The translations under genes and the position numbers were made by a program. A DNA stretch of 46,147 bases from positions 1 through 46,147 of the forward strand of contig JAISCA010000028.1 of assembly GCA_031265875.1 (NCBI GenBank), in the 5' to 3' direction. This DNA comes from Propionibacteriaceae bacterium. GTDB taxonomy: Bacteria > Actinomycetota > Actinomycetes > Propionibacteriales > Propionibacteriaceae. Within the stretch, counting starts at the first letter, position 1. The number at the start of each line of letters is the position of its first letter. Below, in pieces: positions 1 to 11,233 of the stretch. The notes beneath the pieces were generated by a model. It was not told the DNA's origin. It searched no databases and worked only from the letters and a program-made list of their open reading frames with translations.

Positions 1-69
1 AACCGGACACCCACCATCCCACGCCAACCAGAACAAACGCACAGCCTCGACCGACACCCGACGACCCAT
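1..69 (-). CDS. Start of a probable IS30-like transposase, cut by the left window edge
   Basis: Reading the minus strand from an ATG at 69 gives 23 codons without a stop up to the edge. The peptide begins MGRRVSVEAVRLFWLAWDGG, which resembles the N-terminal segment before the helix-turn-helix of actinobacterial IS30-family transposases. A putative IS end lies just upstream (87–108), which fits an IS30 layout with the transposase starting close to the terminal repeat. Only the first 23 residues are visible, so the family call rests on this short similarity and on the neighbouring end sequence. It could also be another small regulator with a similar N-terminus. Confidence 0.45.
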   Translation of the reverse strand, partial: MGRRVSVEAVRLFWLAWDGGCPV

Positions 70-86
70 AACACACACCACTTTCC

Positions 87-108
87 TAAGTGTTGCGTTG
101 ACCGCTAG
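87..108. mobile_element. Candidate terminal inverted repeat of the left-edge IS element
   Basis: The stretch read on the minus strand contains GGTCAACGCAACACTTAGG, close to the ends with GGTCATCGCAACAC that I associate with IS30-family elements. It lies about 20 nt upstream of the putative transposase start, as expected for an outer end. The partner repeat would lie outside the window, so the call is tentative. Confidence 0.4.
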
Positions 109-109
109 A

Positions 110-608
110 AATCACCCGCGTGTCGATTGTCATAACCCCCCGATCACGAGTCTCGTCACGGGGCTCCGCCCCCGCCCCCCCAGACTCCAGCCGCCCTGCG
201 GGCGGCCGGACCAGAAAAGAGTCTGCCGCAGCTCCCTACCGAACCGGGTCGGGACAGCCAGTCGTCCGATCGCTTCGGTGAAAGCCTCTTCGATCAGGCC
301 GCAGCTCCCTACCGGACCGGGCCGGGACCGCGTACAGGCATCCGTCTCGAACTACCGCCGGGCCACTGGCCCGTCAACAGCTCGATTCCGAAGAGCTGGT
401 TATCCACAGGCCCGCTGTCGGTGGTGGCGGAAATATGTATCATCTTGCTTGACTGAACCGAATGGCTTCGTTCGGACCGATCCTCCGTCACCTGGGGCGG
501 CTCGGCCGGAGCCCCTGACCCGATCGGCGCCGACGACGACCCCGGCCAAACCCGACCTCCTGACAGACCCCCTGGCCCCAAGCCCCAGACCAAGGAACAC
601 CGCCTCCC
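110..608. other. Gene-free stretch with a family-2 repeat and one DnaA-box-like site
   Basis: I see no convincing gene here. It holds a copy of dispersed repeat family 2 (about 141–260), then a partial second copy of its distal part, because the string CCGCAGCTCCCTACCG recurs about 70 nt apart (near 230 and 300). TTATCCACA at 400–408 matches the DnaA-box consensus but stands alone, so I do not call an origin. The last 200 nt presumably carry the promoter of the lipoprotein gene at 609, but no clear -35/-10 pair is visible. Confidence 0.5.
141..260 (+). repeat. Dispersed repeat family 2, copy a
   Basis: Contains the family hairpin GCCGCCC-TGC-GGGCGGC (190–206, perfect 7-bp stem), preceded by a GGGGCTCCGCCCCC block and followed by GTCTGCCGCAGCTCCCTACC. 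The same order of blocks recurs at 45575–45680 in this orientation and at 20938–21090, 40130–40260 and 42960–43110 inverted. Confidence 0.75.
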
Positions 609-1247
609 ATGACCAGTCACCACCCCCTCCTGCCCCTCGCCCTCAAACCCCTCGCCCTGACCGCCGCCGTCCTGTCCCTCCTGCTGACGGGCTGCGCCGG
701 CCAACCCGACCCCGAACCGAGCGACCCTGCGACCTTCCCCTTCCCTTCCGCCTCCGAGGCCACCTTCAGCCCCACCCCGACCGGCCCCCAACCAGCCGGA
801 TACAGCCAGTACTGGACCGAGAACCAACTGGCCGCCGTCCAAGTCGTCGAGAGACACAACGAGATCTACACGTCCATTTTCCGGGGCGAGACCATCCAAG
901 GCGATGTCATCGATTTCTCCCCGTTCCAGCAAGTCGCCGCCGAAGTGGAAGTGGAAGAGACTGAGCGGTACTTGCGGGACTTCCTGTCCACCGGTCAGAG
1001 ACTGACCGGTGAGGGTGTCTTCACCTTGCTCGATCCGCGCTCCGAGACAGTCACCGCCGACGGCCGACCCCAGATCGTCGTCCGAACCTGTCTAGACCCC
1101 AGCCAGACCCGAATCCTCGACTCGTCCGGTCAAGACATCACCCCCGAGAACCGATCCAGCGGCGCACAGGATTACACCGTCCAATACCTATCCGACCGGC
1201 AAGCCTGGCTCGTCGTCCTAGTCCGAGACGTGGATGTGACATGCTGA
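609..1247 (+). CDS. Lipoprotein of unknown function
   Basis: A 212-residue protein with a typical lipoprotein signal: a hydrophobic stretch at residues 14–28 ending in the lipobox LLTGC, so Cys29 should be lipidated and the protein anchored outside the membrane. A Pro/Ser/Thr-rich linker (about 30–60) follows, then a compact domain of about 150 residues with alternating hydrophobic pattern (YWTENQLAAVQVVERHNEIY at its start). I do not recognise the family; proteins of this shape accompany secreted partners in other actinobacteria. The stop overlaps the start of the next gene by 7 nt (ATGCTGA), so the two are translationally coupled and probably work together at the cell surface. A weak AAGGA lies some distance upstream of the ATG. 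Confidence 0.85.
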   Translation: MTSHHPLLPLALKPLALTAAVLSLLLTGCAGQPDPEPSDPATFPFPSASEATFSPTPTGPQPAGYSQYWTENQLAAVQVVERHNEIYTSIFRGETIQGDVIDFSPFQQVAAEVEVEETERYLRDFLSTGQRLTGEGVFTLLDPRSETVTADGRPQIVVRTCLDPSQTRILDSSGQDITPENRSSGAQDYTVQYLSDRQAWLVVLVRDVDVTC

Positions 1248-2209
1248 GCGCAGCCCGGTCATGGGGCAGACTTGCTATCACCGGTCTGGCTGGCGCTCTC
1301 CTGTTCGGACTGACCACCGTGCCCCACGCCCAAGCCGACCCGCCAGTCTCATGCTCGAAATCGGGAATATTCGCTTCCACCTGTCAAGTCACTGTGGGCG
1401 GCGATGACACTGCCCCGGCGCAGGCTGGTGGTTCGTCGAGTTCTGGTTCGACCACTTGTCATAGTCCCGCTCTGGGGGAGATCCCCTGTCGTACCAACGC
1501 TGGGTCTTGGGATGACACCCGGAACTGTTACACCAAGGTGGACACCGACCTGACCCGGGTCAAAGATCCTGATTCTCTCGACCCGGTCAAGCGGGCGATT
1601 TGGGACCAGCACGGCCCGGTCGGTTTGATCATGTCTTGCGCCGCCGCCAGCGCTGGTGCCGCCAGCGCTAAGACCTCTTATTTCTGGTCCCCGGCCGGCG
1701 CCGCCCAACCCGATCCCAAAGTCCTAGCTCAACAGGCCGTCGCGACCATGAGTTTGGAGGCCCCCGAGATGGGGGTCTGGCCCGGCGGCTGGTACGACCA
1801 TAACCCCAAGGCTTGGGGCGCGGTGCGTATTCCGGTTTGGTTCTGGGCCCAGAACGCCAAGCCCGGGGTCTCCGGGGTGGCGACGGCTTCGGCGTCGGCC
1901 GATGGGCGCACGGTCGTGGCCCAGGCCCGGTTGGTCTCCATCACTTGGACCGACGACGCCGGCCATCGGGTGGTCTGCGGCACGGGTTCGGCTCCCCTGT
2001 ACAACGAGACGGCTTGGGAGTCGCCCTCGGGTTGTGGTTGGACCTACGACAAAGAGGGCGATTACACCGTCACCGCCGTCACCCAGATCCGGGTCGACTG
2101 GACCGGTTTGGGTCGCACCGGCGTGATCGACCTGACCTTCACCCAACCCAGCCACACCCTCCGCATCGGCGAGATCCAAGTCGTCGTCACCTCCGGAACA
2201 CTCAACTGA
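1241..2209 (+). CDS. Secreted cysteine-containing protein of unknown function
   Basis: A 322-residue protein with a Sec signal peptide (hydrophobic 12–28, likely cleavage after AQA near residue 32). The mature part has several Cys residues (SCSKSG, STCQV, STTCHS, IPCRTN, RNCYT, VVCGTG, SGCGW) that could form disulfides, a low-complexity Gly/Ser segment near 60–70, and a β-rich C-terminal half with Trp/Thr/Asp motifs (WTDDAGHRV, GDYTVTAV) like an extracellular immunoglobulin-type domain. No enzymatic motif is visible. The ATG lies inside the end of the upstream lipoprotein gene, implying a two-gene operon. Role unknown; binding or an envelope function is plausible. Confidence 0.85.
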   Translation: MLSAARSWGRLAITGLAGALLFGLTTVPHAQADPPVSCSKSGIFASTCQVTVGGDDTAPAQAGGSSSSGSTTCHSPALGEIPCRTNAGSWDDTRNCYTKVDTDLTRVKDPDSLDPVKRAIWDQHGPVGLIMSCAAASAGAASAKTSYFWSPAGAAQPDPKVLAQQAVATMSLEAPEMGVWPGGWYDHNPKAWGAVRIPVWFWAQNAKPGVSGVATASASADGRTVVAQARLVSITWTDDAGHRVVCGTGSAPLYNETAWESPSGCGWTYDKEGDYTVTAVTQIRVDWTGLGRTGVIDLTFTQPSHTLRIGEIQVVVTSGTLN

Positions 2210-2643
2210 CACCCCGCCGACGCCGCGACCGACCGACCGCCGACGCCCCCGTCGCCGAACGGGCGCTTGCGACCGCCGACACGCCGAAGCGACGGTCCTA
2301 ACTCTCCGTTCGCGTGAAAACCCCAAGCCGAGAATGGTTACGACTCCCATCCACCGGCCCGATGGGCACTCTGGAGACGAGATCTGAAACCAGACACCCA
2401 TGCGATTGGACCGCCCGGGAACAGTTCCGCTGTATCCGGCCACCAGGAACACGACCCCAACCCAGCAGGGAGCCACGGCAGACCTCCTAGATCCGGTCGC
2501 CCGGAGGGCGTCCGGAGTCTGGGGGGATCGGGGGGGCGGAGCCACCCGTGACGAAGTCCAACCATCCCCCGAGGGCAGACCCCATCCAACCGGATCAGAA
2601 GGAAGGAAAACGTCGCAGCTCCCCCGCTCGGCCGGGCGGGCGG
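2210..2643. repeat. Convergent gap with a family-1 core and family-2 copy b
   Basis: Separates the secreted-protein gene from the 3' end of mfd. A family-1 core CGACACGCCGAA sits at 2277–2288 inside the usual context (…GCGACCGC… before, GGTCCTAAC… after). A diverged, inverted family-2 copy runs about 2455–2560, with hairpin GGTCGCCC-GGA-GGGCGTCC at 2495–2513. No gene or clear T-rich terminator is seen. Confidence 0.6.
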
Positions 2644-6210
<3,567 letters not shown>

Positions 6211-6238
6211 AATCCACCAGCCTAACGCGGCCCAGCGA

Positions 6239-6838
6239 CTACGAGTTGAAGCGCTGCTGGGTGGCGTCCAAACCCTGGGTGACTAGAGCTTCGACGGCGT
6301 CGGCGGCTCTGACCACCAGGTCGTCACGGTCCCCGATCTGGTCGCGGCTGAAGTCGCTCAGGACCCAATCGATGACGTCGAGGCGGCCGACCGGGCGGCC
6401 GACGCCGCAGCGCACCCGGTAGTAATCGCCCTGGCCCAGCCGGCCCCGGATCGATTTCAGGCCGTTGTGGCCGTTGTCGCCGCCGCCGAACTTGACCCGC
6501 AGCTGGCCCAGGGTCAGATCGAGCTCGTCGTGCACCACCACCAGGTGGGCCGGACTGAGTTTGGCTTGGCCCAAGACGGCCTTGACCGGGGCGCCGGACT
6601 CGTTCATATACGTCCGGCAGCGCGCCAACTCGACCCGTTCCAGGTCGGCCCCGACCGCGCCCGTGCCACCAGGCCCGATCCGGATCTGGGCCAGGTCGGC
6701 TCGCAGCAGGCGATGCGTCCGCCAGGTGGCCTGGTCGCGCCGGGCCAACTCCTCCACCACCATGGCGCCGATGTTGTGCCGGTGGCCGGCGTAGGACTGG
6801 CCCGGGTTGCCCAGGCCGACCACCAACCACTTAGCCAT
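6239..6838 (-). CDS. pth: Peptidyl-tRNA hydrolase
   Basis: 199 residues, the family's usual length. It frees tRNA from peptidyl-tRNAs that drop off the ribosome. Motifs: GLGNPGQSYAGHRHNIG at 9–25 with the catalytic His in RHNIG; the tRNA-contacting Asn in YMNESG; VVHDELDL with the Asp near 98; and GGGDNGHNGLKSI near 115–127. The ATG has a modest upstream purine stretch. It lies 15 nt after rplY and just before mfd, in the order common in actinobacteria. Nothing unusual is seen. Confidence 0.97.
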   Translation of the reverse strand: MAKWLVVGLGNPGQSYAGHRHNIGAMVVEELARRDQATWRTHRLLRADLAQIRIGPGGTGAVGADLERVELARCRTYMNESGAPVKAVLGQAKLSPAHLVVVHDELDLTLGQLRVKFGGGDNGHNGLKSIRGRLGQGDYYRVRCGVGRPVGRLDVIDWVLSDFSRDQIGDRDDLVVRAADAVEALVTQGLDATQQRFNS

Positions 6839-6853
6839 GGCTCGGGCCGTCGG

Positions 6854-7468
6854 TCACTCGGCCGCGGCGGCCGCCCCGGCTTCGCCCTCGGCCTCGGCCT
6901 CGGTCGGGGCCTGACCCAGATCCTGGGCCTGGGCGGCCTGGAGCGACAGCATGAGGTCGTCCGGTTCGCCGGGGAAGACCACGCCGTCCGGCAGCTTGAG
7001 GTCGCGCGCCAGCACCTGGTCGCCGATCTCGAGCTGGCTGATATCGATCTCGATCGAGGCCGGGATCGAAGTCGCCTCGGCCTCGATCGTCAAGCTGCTC
7101 TGATCGGTCACGATCATGGCATCGCCCTTGACCTCGCCCACCACGATCAGCGGCACCTCGACGGTGACCCGCTCGCCCCGGCGCACGATGATGAGGTCGA
7201 CGTGCTCGATGGTGTCCAAAACCGGGTCGCGCTGGATCTGCTTGGGCAGGGCCAACTGGGCCTGGCCGCCGGCCACGTCGATGGTGAGGAGGGCGTTGGC
7301 CTGACGCAGCGCCAACTGGGTGGCGTGGGCCGGCAGGGAGACATGGACCGGATCGGTGCCGTGGCCGTACATAACCGCCGGGATGCGCCCGTCCCGTCGC
7401 AGCCGCCGGGCCGCCCCCTTGCCGAACTCCACCCGCGCTTGGGCGTCAAGCTTGATTTCATTGGCCAT
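6854..7468 (-). CDS. rplY: Ribosomal protein bL25, long (CTC) form
   Basis: 204 residues: an N-terminal bL25 5S-rRNA-binding domain (about 1–90, ARVEFGKGAARRLRRDGRIP, VMYGHGTDPVHV) and the C-terminal TL5/CTC domain (about 95–185, ERVTVEVPLIVVGEVKGD). It ends in an Ala/Glu-rich acidic tail (EAEAEGEAGAAAAAE), common in high-GC relatives. The ATG is preceded by GAGAGGTGGAGCC, giving an AGGTGG-type ribosome-binding site. It sits directly ahead of pth. Confidence 0.96.
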   Translation of the reverse strand: MANEIKLDAQARVEFGKGAARRLRRDGRIPAVMYGHGTDPVHVSLPAHATQLALRQANALLTIDVAGGQAQLALPKQIQRDPVLDTIEHVDLIIVRRGERVTVEVPLIVVGEVKGDAMIVTDQSSLTIEAEATSIPASIEIDISQLEIGDQVLARDLKLPDGVVFPGEPDDLMLSLQAAQAQDLGQAPTEAEAEGEAGAAAAAE

Positions 7469-7736
7469 GGCGGCTCCACCTCTCAGTCTTCGTCAACGAC
7501 ACCAGACGAGGCGGACCCTGCCTGATCGGAACTGACCGATCAGAGCCTTGTCGATCACGGGGACGCGGTCGCGCCACCCCTCGCCAGGCAACCCCGGCAG
7601 CCTACCCGATCAGCCGGCGGCCCGGAAATCGGATCGACTGCTCCAGACCGAGCCAGCTTCGCGTCACAGGGCGGAGCCCGCCGCCAAAGTCGACGAGGGG
7701 ATGACCCACTTTCCGCCAGACCGGGTCGGCTTCGCG
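7469..7736. repeat. Intergenic stretch with a 23-nt direct repeat
   Basis: Gap between rplY and the exported-protein gene. The sequence around GCTTCGCGTCACAGGGCGGA occurs at 7656–7678 and again at 7729–7751, 73 nt apart, and the second copy contains the stop codon of the exported protein. The similarity runs on for roughly ten more bases in minus orientation, so the 3' end of that gene appears locally duplicated. I see no additional gene. Confidence 0.6.
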
Positions 7737-8435
7737 TCACAGGGCGGAGCCGACGCCGACTTCTTCGGTGAGCCCTATGTCTGGATTCACCTCGACCCGG
7801 ACGCTGACGCCCCATCGGACCAGAACGGCCGAATCGACCGCCCTGGACAAGGCGGCCCGGAACTGGTCCAGGTCCGGCACGGCGCTGACGGTCACCTGGA
7901 CGCTGTTGCCGCGGTAGTCGTAGCCGATCGCAGCCGACGAGCCGGGCGCATGCTCCAGCACCTGCCTAGTCACCGCCTCCACTAGACGCAACTGCTCCAC
8001 CTCAGTCGGCCGATCAGCCTCCCACACGACAGCCAGGGCGCCCGCCTCCGCGACCGCTTGGCTGAACCGCTCAGCCGAACCCGGCCGACCCACCAACAGG
8101 CCCTGGCCGTAACCCCACTCCGCGTACACGAACTGGTCAGGGAAGCGCTCCCTCAACTCGGTCACCACCAGGCCGAACCGATCCGTCCCGCATGACCTAA
8201 TTGGATCGGACAGGCTGGAGACATCGGATAGATCGGCCGGAATGAAAACGTCCCCGAGCTCCGCCCGGGAGAGACACGGGGGCCCCAGAGGGGAAAACGA
8301 CCCCTCAGGTTCGCCCCTCACCCCGGCACCAATCCCAGACACACCGCCGCTCAGGCCCAGAACGGCAGACCCGAACAGCGCGGCGACCGCCAGTGTCCTG
8401 GCTTGCTTACTACTCTCCAGGCGACGGATCATCAT
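7737..8435 (-). CDS. Exported protein of unknown function inside the glmU–rplY block
   Basis: 232 residues. A basic start and a hydrophobic segment at about 14–35 (LAVAALFGSAVLGLSGG) indicate a signal peptide or membrane anchor. The mature part ends with an α/β-like region (VEQLRLVEAVTRQVLEHA; YDYRGNSVQVTVSAVPDLDQ; RWGVSVRVEV) whose pattern recalls the pro-regions of actinobacterial serine proteases. No protease catalytic domain follows, so this is only a hint. It sits between prs and rplY, where the conserved block usually has no such gene, and is probably co-transcribed because it starts 19 nt after the prs stop. Function unknown. Confidence 0.7.
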   Translation of the reverse strand: MMIRRLESSKQARTLAVAALFGSAVLGLSGGVSGIGAGVRGEPEGSFSPLGPPCLSRAELGDVFIPADLSDVSSLSDPIRSCGTDRFGLVVTELRERFPDQFVYAEWGYGQGLLVGRPGSAERFSQAVAEAGALAVVWEADRPTEVEQLRLVEAVTRQVLEHAPGSSAAIGYDYRGNSVQVTVSAVPDLDQFRAALSRAVDSAVLVRWGVSVRVEVNPDIGLTEEVGVGSAL

Positions 8436-8454
8436 TGAACGAGGGCCGCCCCGG

Positions 8455-9501
8455 TCACTGGCTGACGGCCTCCGGGTCGGAGGTCAGGGCCTCGGGGGCC
8501 TTGTTCTGCAGCCGGTCGGCCCGCTTGTGCTTCTCGCTCATCAGGGCGGCCACCGAGCTCTCGGAGAAGACGGCCTCGATCGACTCGGCCAGGATGGGGG
8601 CGATCGACAGCACGGTCAGCTTGTCGATCTGGGACTCCTTGGCGATGGGCAAGGTGTTGGTCACGATGACCTCTTCGAATTCGCTGCGCTCCAACCGTTC
8701 GGCCGCCGGAGCGGACAGGACCGGGTGGGTGGCGGCGGCGATGACCCGCCGGGCGCCCTTCAGCTTGAGGGCGGCGGCGGCCAGGCAGATGGTGCCGGCG
8801 GTGTCGATCATGTCGTCCACCAGCAGACAGGTCTTGCCTTCGACCTCGCCCACCACCTCGTGCACGGCCACGGTGTTGGCCACCTCGGGGTCGCGCCGCT
8901 TGTGGATGATGGCCAGGGGGCAGCCCAGCCGGTCGGACCACATGTCGGCCATCCGGACCCGGCCGGCGTCGGGCGAGACGATCACGATGTCGGCCAGGTC
9001 GTACTTCTCCTCGACGTAGTCGGCCAGGATGGGCAAGGCGTAGAGGTGGTCGACCGGCCCGGAGAAGAAGCCTTGGATCTGGGCCGCGTGCAGGTCGACC
9101 GACATGATCCGGGTGGCTCCGGCGGCGGCGAAGAGATCGGCCACCAAGCGGGCCGAGATCGGCTCCCGGCCGGCGTGCTTCTTGTCCTGACGGGCGTAGG
9201 GGTAGAAGGGGCAGACCACCGTGATGCGCTTGGCCGAGGCCCTCTTCAAGGCGTCGACCATGATCAACTGCTCCATCAACCAGTCGTTGACAGGAGCGGC
9301 GTGGGCCTGCACCACGAAGGCGTCGCAGCCGCGCACCGAAGCCTCGAAGCGGACGTAGATCTCAGAGTTGGCGTAGGTCACCATGCGGGCTGGCACCGGG
9401 GTGCAGCCCAGCAGTTGGGCGATCTCGTTGGCCAAACCGGGGTGCGACCGACCGGCGAAAAGCATCAACTGCTTGTCATCTCTTCTGGTCAGGTCGCTCA
9501 T
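8455..9501 (-). CDS. prs: Ribose-phosphate pyrophosphokinase
   Basis: Makes PRPP from ribose-5-phosphate and ATP for nucleotide, His and Trp synthesis. I choose the ATG at 9501 (MSDLTRRDDKQLMLFAGRSH) because AGGAG lies 4 nt upstream; an in-frame upstream extension lacks support. That gives 348 residues. Motifs: FEASVRGCDAFVVQ (ATP region), the flexible-loop motif FYPYARQDKKHAGREPIS, VDLHAAQIQGFF, and the PRPP-binding loop CLLVDDMIDTAGTI. The C-terminal tail after the core is somewhat extended. It begins 7 nt after the glmU stop, so the genes are coupled. Confidence 0.97.
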   Translation of the reverse strand: MSDLTRRDDKQLMLFAGRSHPGLANEIAQLLGCTPVPARMVTYANSEIYVRFEASVRGCDAFVVQAHAAPVNDWLMEQLIMVDALKRASAKRITVVCPFYPYARQDKKHAGREPISARLVADLFAAAGATRIMSVDLHAAQIQGFFSGPVDHLYALPILADYVEEKYDLADIVIVSPDAGRVRMADMWSDRLGCPLAIIHKRRDPEVANTVAVHEVVGEVEGKTCLLVDDMIDTAGTICLAAAALKLKGARRVIAAATHPVLSAPAAERLERSEFEEVIVTNTLPIAKESQIDKLTVLSIAPILAESIEAVFSESSVAALMSEKHKRADRLQNKAPEALTSDPEAVSQ

Positions 9502-9508
9502 GTCTCTC

Positions 9509-10963
9509 CTAGAGGTTGGAACCGGTCGACGGCGCCGCGCCATCCCTGTCTGGCCCCGAGGCGCCGGCCTGCCGCCGCCGCCGTTGAGCCACCCAGCCGG
9601 GGATCTCGGCCTGCCGCCCCCGGGCCACGGCCAAGGCGCCGCTGGGCACGTCGTCCGTGATGACCGATCCGGCCGCCACGAAGGCGTCGTCGCCGACGCT
9701 GACCGGGGCGACCAGGACCGTGTCCGAGCCGACGAAACTGTGCGAGCCGACCGTGCTCAAGGACTTGCTGGCGCCGTCATAGTTGGCGAAGATGACGCCG
9801 GCGCCGATGTTGCTGGACTCCCCGATCACGGCGTCGCCGCAGTAGGTCAGGTGGGGCACCTTGGAGCCGGCCCCGATGCGGGCCTGCTTGGTCTCGACGA
9901 AGGCCCCGATCTTGCCCGCCTGACCCAGTTCGGTGCCGGGACGGAGATACGAGAAGGGGCCGACCTGGGCCCCCGGGCCGATCAGGGCCAGGACGGCCTC
10001 GGAGCGTACGACCTGGGCCCTGGGGCCGACTTCGACGTCGGTCAGACGGCTGTCCGGGCCGATCACGGCCCCCTCGCCCACCGTGGTGGCGCCGCGCAGG
10101 ATGGTGCCGGGCCAAAGTTCGACGTCGGCGGCCAAGGCCACGTCCCGTTCGATCCAGGTCGTGGCCGGGTCGATCACGGTGACGCCGCGCACCATCCACT
10201 CCCGCACGATGCGCCGGTTCAACTCCCGGTTGACGGCGGCCAGTTGGACCCGGTCGTTGACCCCTTGGGTCTGCCAGACGTCGGCCTCGATGAAGGCGCC
10301 GACGCGCCGCCCCAAGCCCCGGGCGTAGGCCACCAGGTCGGTCAGGTACAACTGGCCCTGATCGTTGTCGGTCCTCAGCTGGGCCAGCCCGGCCCGCAGG
10401 ATCTCGGCCTCGAAGACGTAGATGCCGCCGTTGATCTCGCGCAGGCCGAGCTGCTCGTCGCTGGCGTCGCGGTGCTCGACGATGGCCTGGACCTGGTCGC
10501 CCTGGCGGATCACCCGCCCGTATCCGGTCGGGTCCTCCACCACGGCCGTCAGCACGGTCACGGCGTTGCCCTCGTCGCGGTGGCTGGCCAAGAGGTCGCC
10601 CAAAGCGCGGGAGCTCAGCAGGGGCACGTCGCCGTAAGTCACGACGATCTCGCCGGACACCTCGCCCAGGGCCTCCAGACCGCATTGGACGGCGTGGCCG
10701 GTGCCCAAGGGGCTGGCTTGGAAGGCCCGGACGGCGCTGGGGGCGATGTCGTCCAGATGGGCCTCGACCTGGTCGCGCATCTGGCCCACCACCACCACCA
10801 GGCGGTCGGGTTGGAGGCTGACGGCCGCGTCCAGGGCCCAAGACAGCATGGAACGGCCGCCGACCGGGTGCAGCAGTTTGGAGGTGCCTGACTTCATGCG
10901 GGTGCTGGCTCCGGCCGCCAACACGATGACGGCTGCCACCCCAGCGGCGCGTACCTCAGTCAA
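9509..10963 (-). CDS. glmU: Bifunctional GlmU (uridyltransferase / glucosamine-1-P acetyltransferase)
   Basis: 484 residues. Forms UDP-GlcNAc for peptidoglycan in two steps. The N-terminal nucleotidyltransferase domain shows LAAGASTRMKSGTSKLLHPV, the sugar-nucleotide contact GTGHAVQCGL and VTYGDVPLL. The C-terminal left-handed β-helix carries hexapeptide repeats and the acetyltransferase segment KVPHLTYCGDAVIG…NIGAGVIFANYDG. The TTG at 10963 is preferred because AGGAG lies 5 nt upstream. A basic, Gln/Arg-rich tail closes the protein. First gene of the block, downstream of tRNA-Gln on the same strand. Confidence 0.97.
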   Translation of the reverse strand: MTEVRAAGVAAVIVLAAGASTRMKSGTSKLLHPVGGRSMLSWALDAAVSLQPDRLVVVVGQMRDQVEAHLDDIAPSAVRAFQASPLGTGHAVQCGLEALGEVSGEIVVTYGDVPLLSSRALGDLLASHRDEGNAVTVLTAVVEDPTGYGRVIRQGDQVQAIVEHRDASDEQLGLREINGGIYVFEAEILRAGLAQLRTDNDQGQLYLTDLVAYARGLGRRVGAFIEADVWQTQGVNDRVQLAAVNRELNRRIVREWMVRGVTVIDPATTWIERDVALAADVELWPGTILRGATTVGEGAVIGPDSRLTDVEVGPRAQVVRSEAVLALIGPGAQVGPFSYLRPGTELGQAGKIGAFVETKQARIGAGSKVPHLTYCGDAVIGESSNIGAGVIFANYDGASKSLSTVGSHSFVGSDTVLVAPVSVGDDAFVAAGSVITDDVPSGALAVARGRQAEIPGWVAQRRRRQAGASGPDRDGAAPSTGSNL

Positions 10964-10987
10964 CCCTGCTCCTCACGGATCGTGACG

Positions 10988-11066
10988 CTCCCCGGGTAGG
11001 AGTCGAACCTACTGCGCTAATCCTGATTCAAAGTCAGGCGGGCCCTACCGAAAGACCAACCGGGGA
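10988..11066 (-). tRNA. tRNA-Gln (anticodon UUG)
   Basis: Minus strand: acceptor TCCCCGG pairs with CCGGGGA. The anticodon arm is CCTGA-CTTTGAA-TCAGG with anticodon TTG (11029–11031 on the plus strand), and the T-arm is GTAGG-TTCGACT-CCTAC. The discriminator is G and CCA is not encoded. By my folding the variable region is 9 nt (ATTAGCGCA), longer than the usual 4–5 of class I tRNAs, giving 79 nt overall. It lies just upstream of glmU on the same strand. Confidence 0.92.
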
Positions 11067-11168
11067 CCGGACGCGACCGGCGGCCCGTCCGGACCATACT
11101 CTACGACGGTCTGACCACTGATCGCACGTTCGGGCGCCAGAACTGGCCCCGGGCCGCCCTCGGACCAG

Positions 11169-11183
11169 CTTAATTTAGTTAAG
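11169..11183. promoter_or_regulatory. AT-rich inverted repeat, possible operator or promoter element
   Basis: CTTAA-TTTAG-TTAAG is a 5-bp-arm inverted repeat in an AT-rich patch of otherwise GC-rich DNA, between the aminotransferase 3' end and tRNA-Gln. It lies upstream of the tRNA–glmU unit on the minus strand and could be part of its promoter region. No -35/-10 pair is certain. Confidence 0.3.
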
Positions 11184-11233
11184 TTGCCAATTCAATTTGT
11201 GCGACCTTGGGTCCCGGCTCGGCCCGGCGCCGC

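Noticed and set aside
400-408. Replication origin from a DnaA box
   Set aside because: A single TTATCCACA with no cluster, no dnaA/dnaN nearby and no AT-rich unwinding stretch.
98-964. Long open frame across the left gap and the lipoprotein gene
   Set aside because: It overlaps the lipoprotein gene in another frame, has biased Pro/Arg composition typical of a shadow of GC-rich DNA, and no ribosome-binding site or domain.
8242-9660. 472-codon open frame opposite prs
   Set aside because: Antisense shadow of prs with no recognisable motif.
9383-10891. 502-codon open frame opposite glmU
   Set aside because: Antisense shadow; all recognisable motifs are on the other strand.
10988-11066. tRNA as an integration site
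   Set aside because: No integrase or duplicated tRNA 3' end was found next to it.
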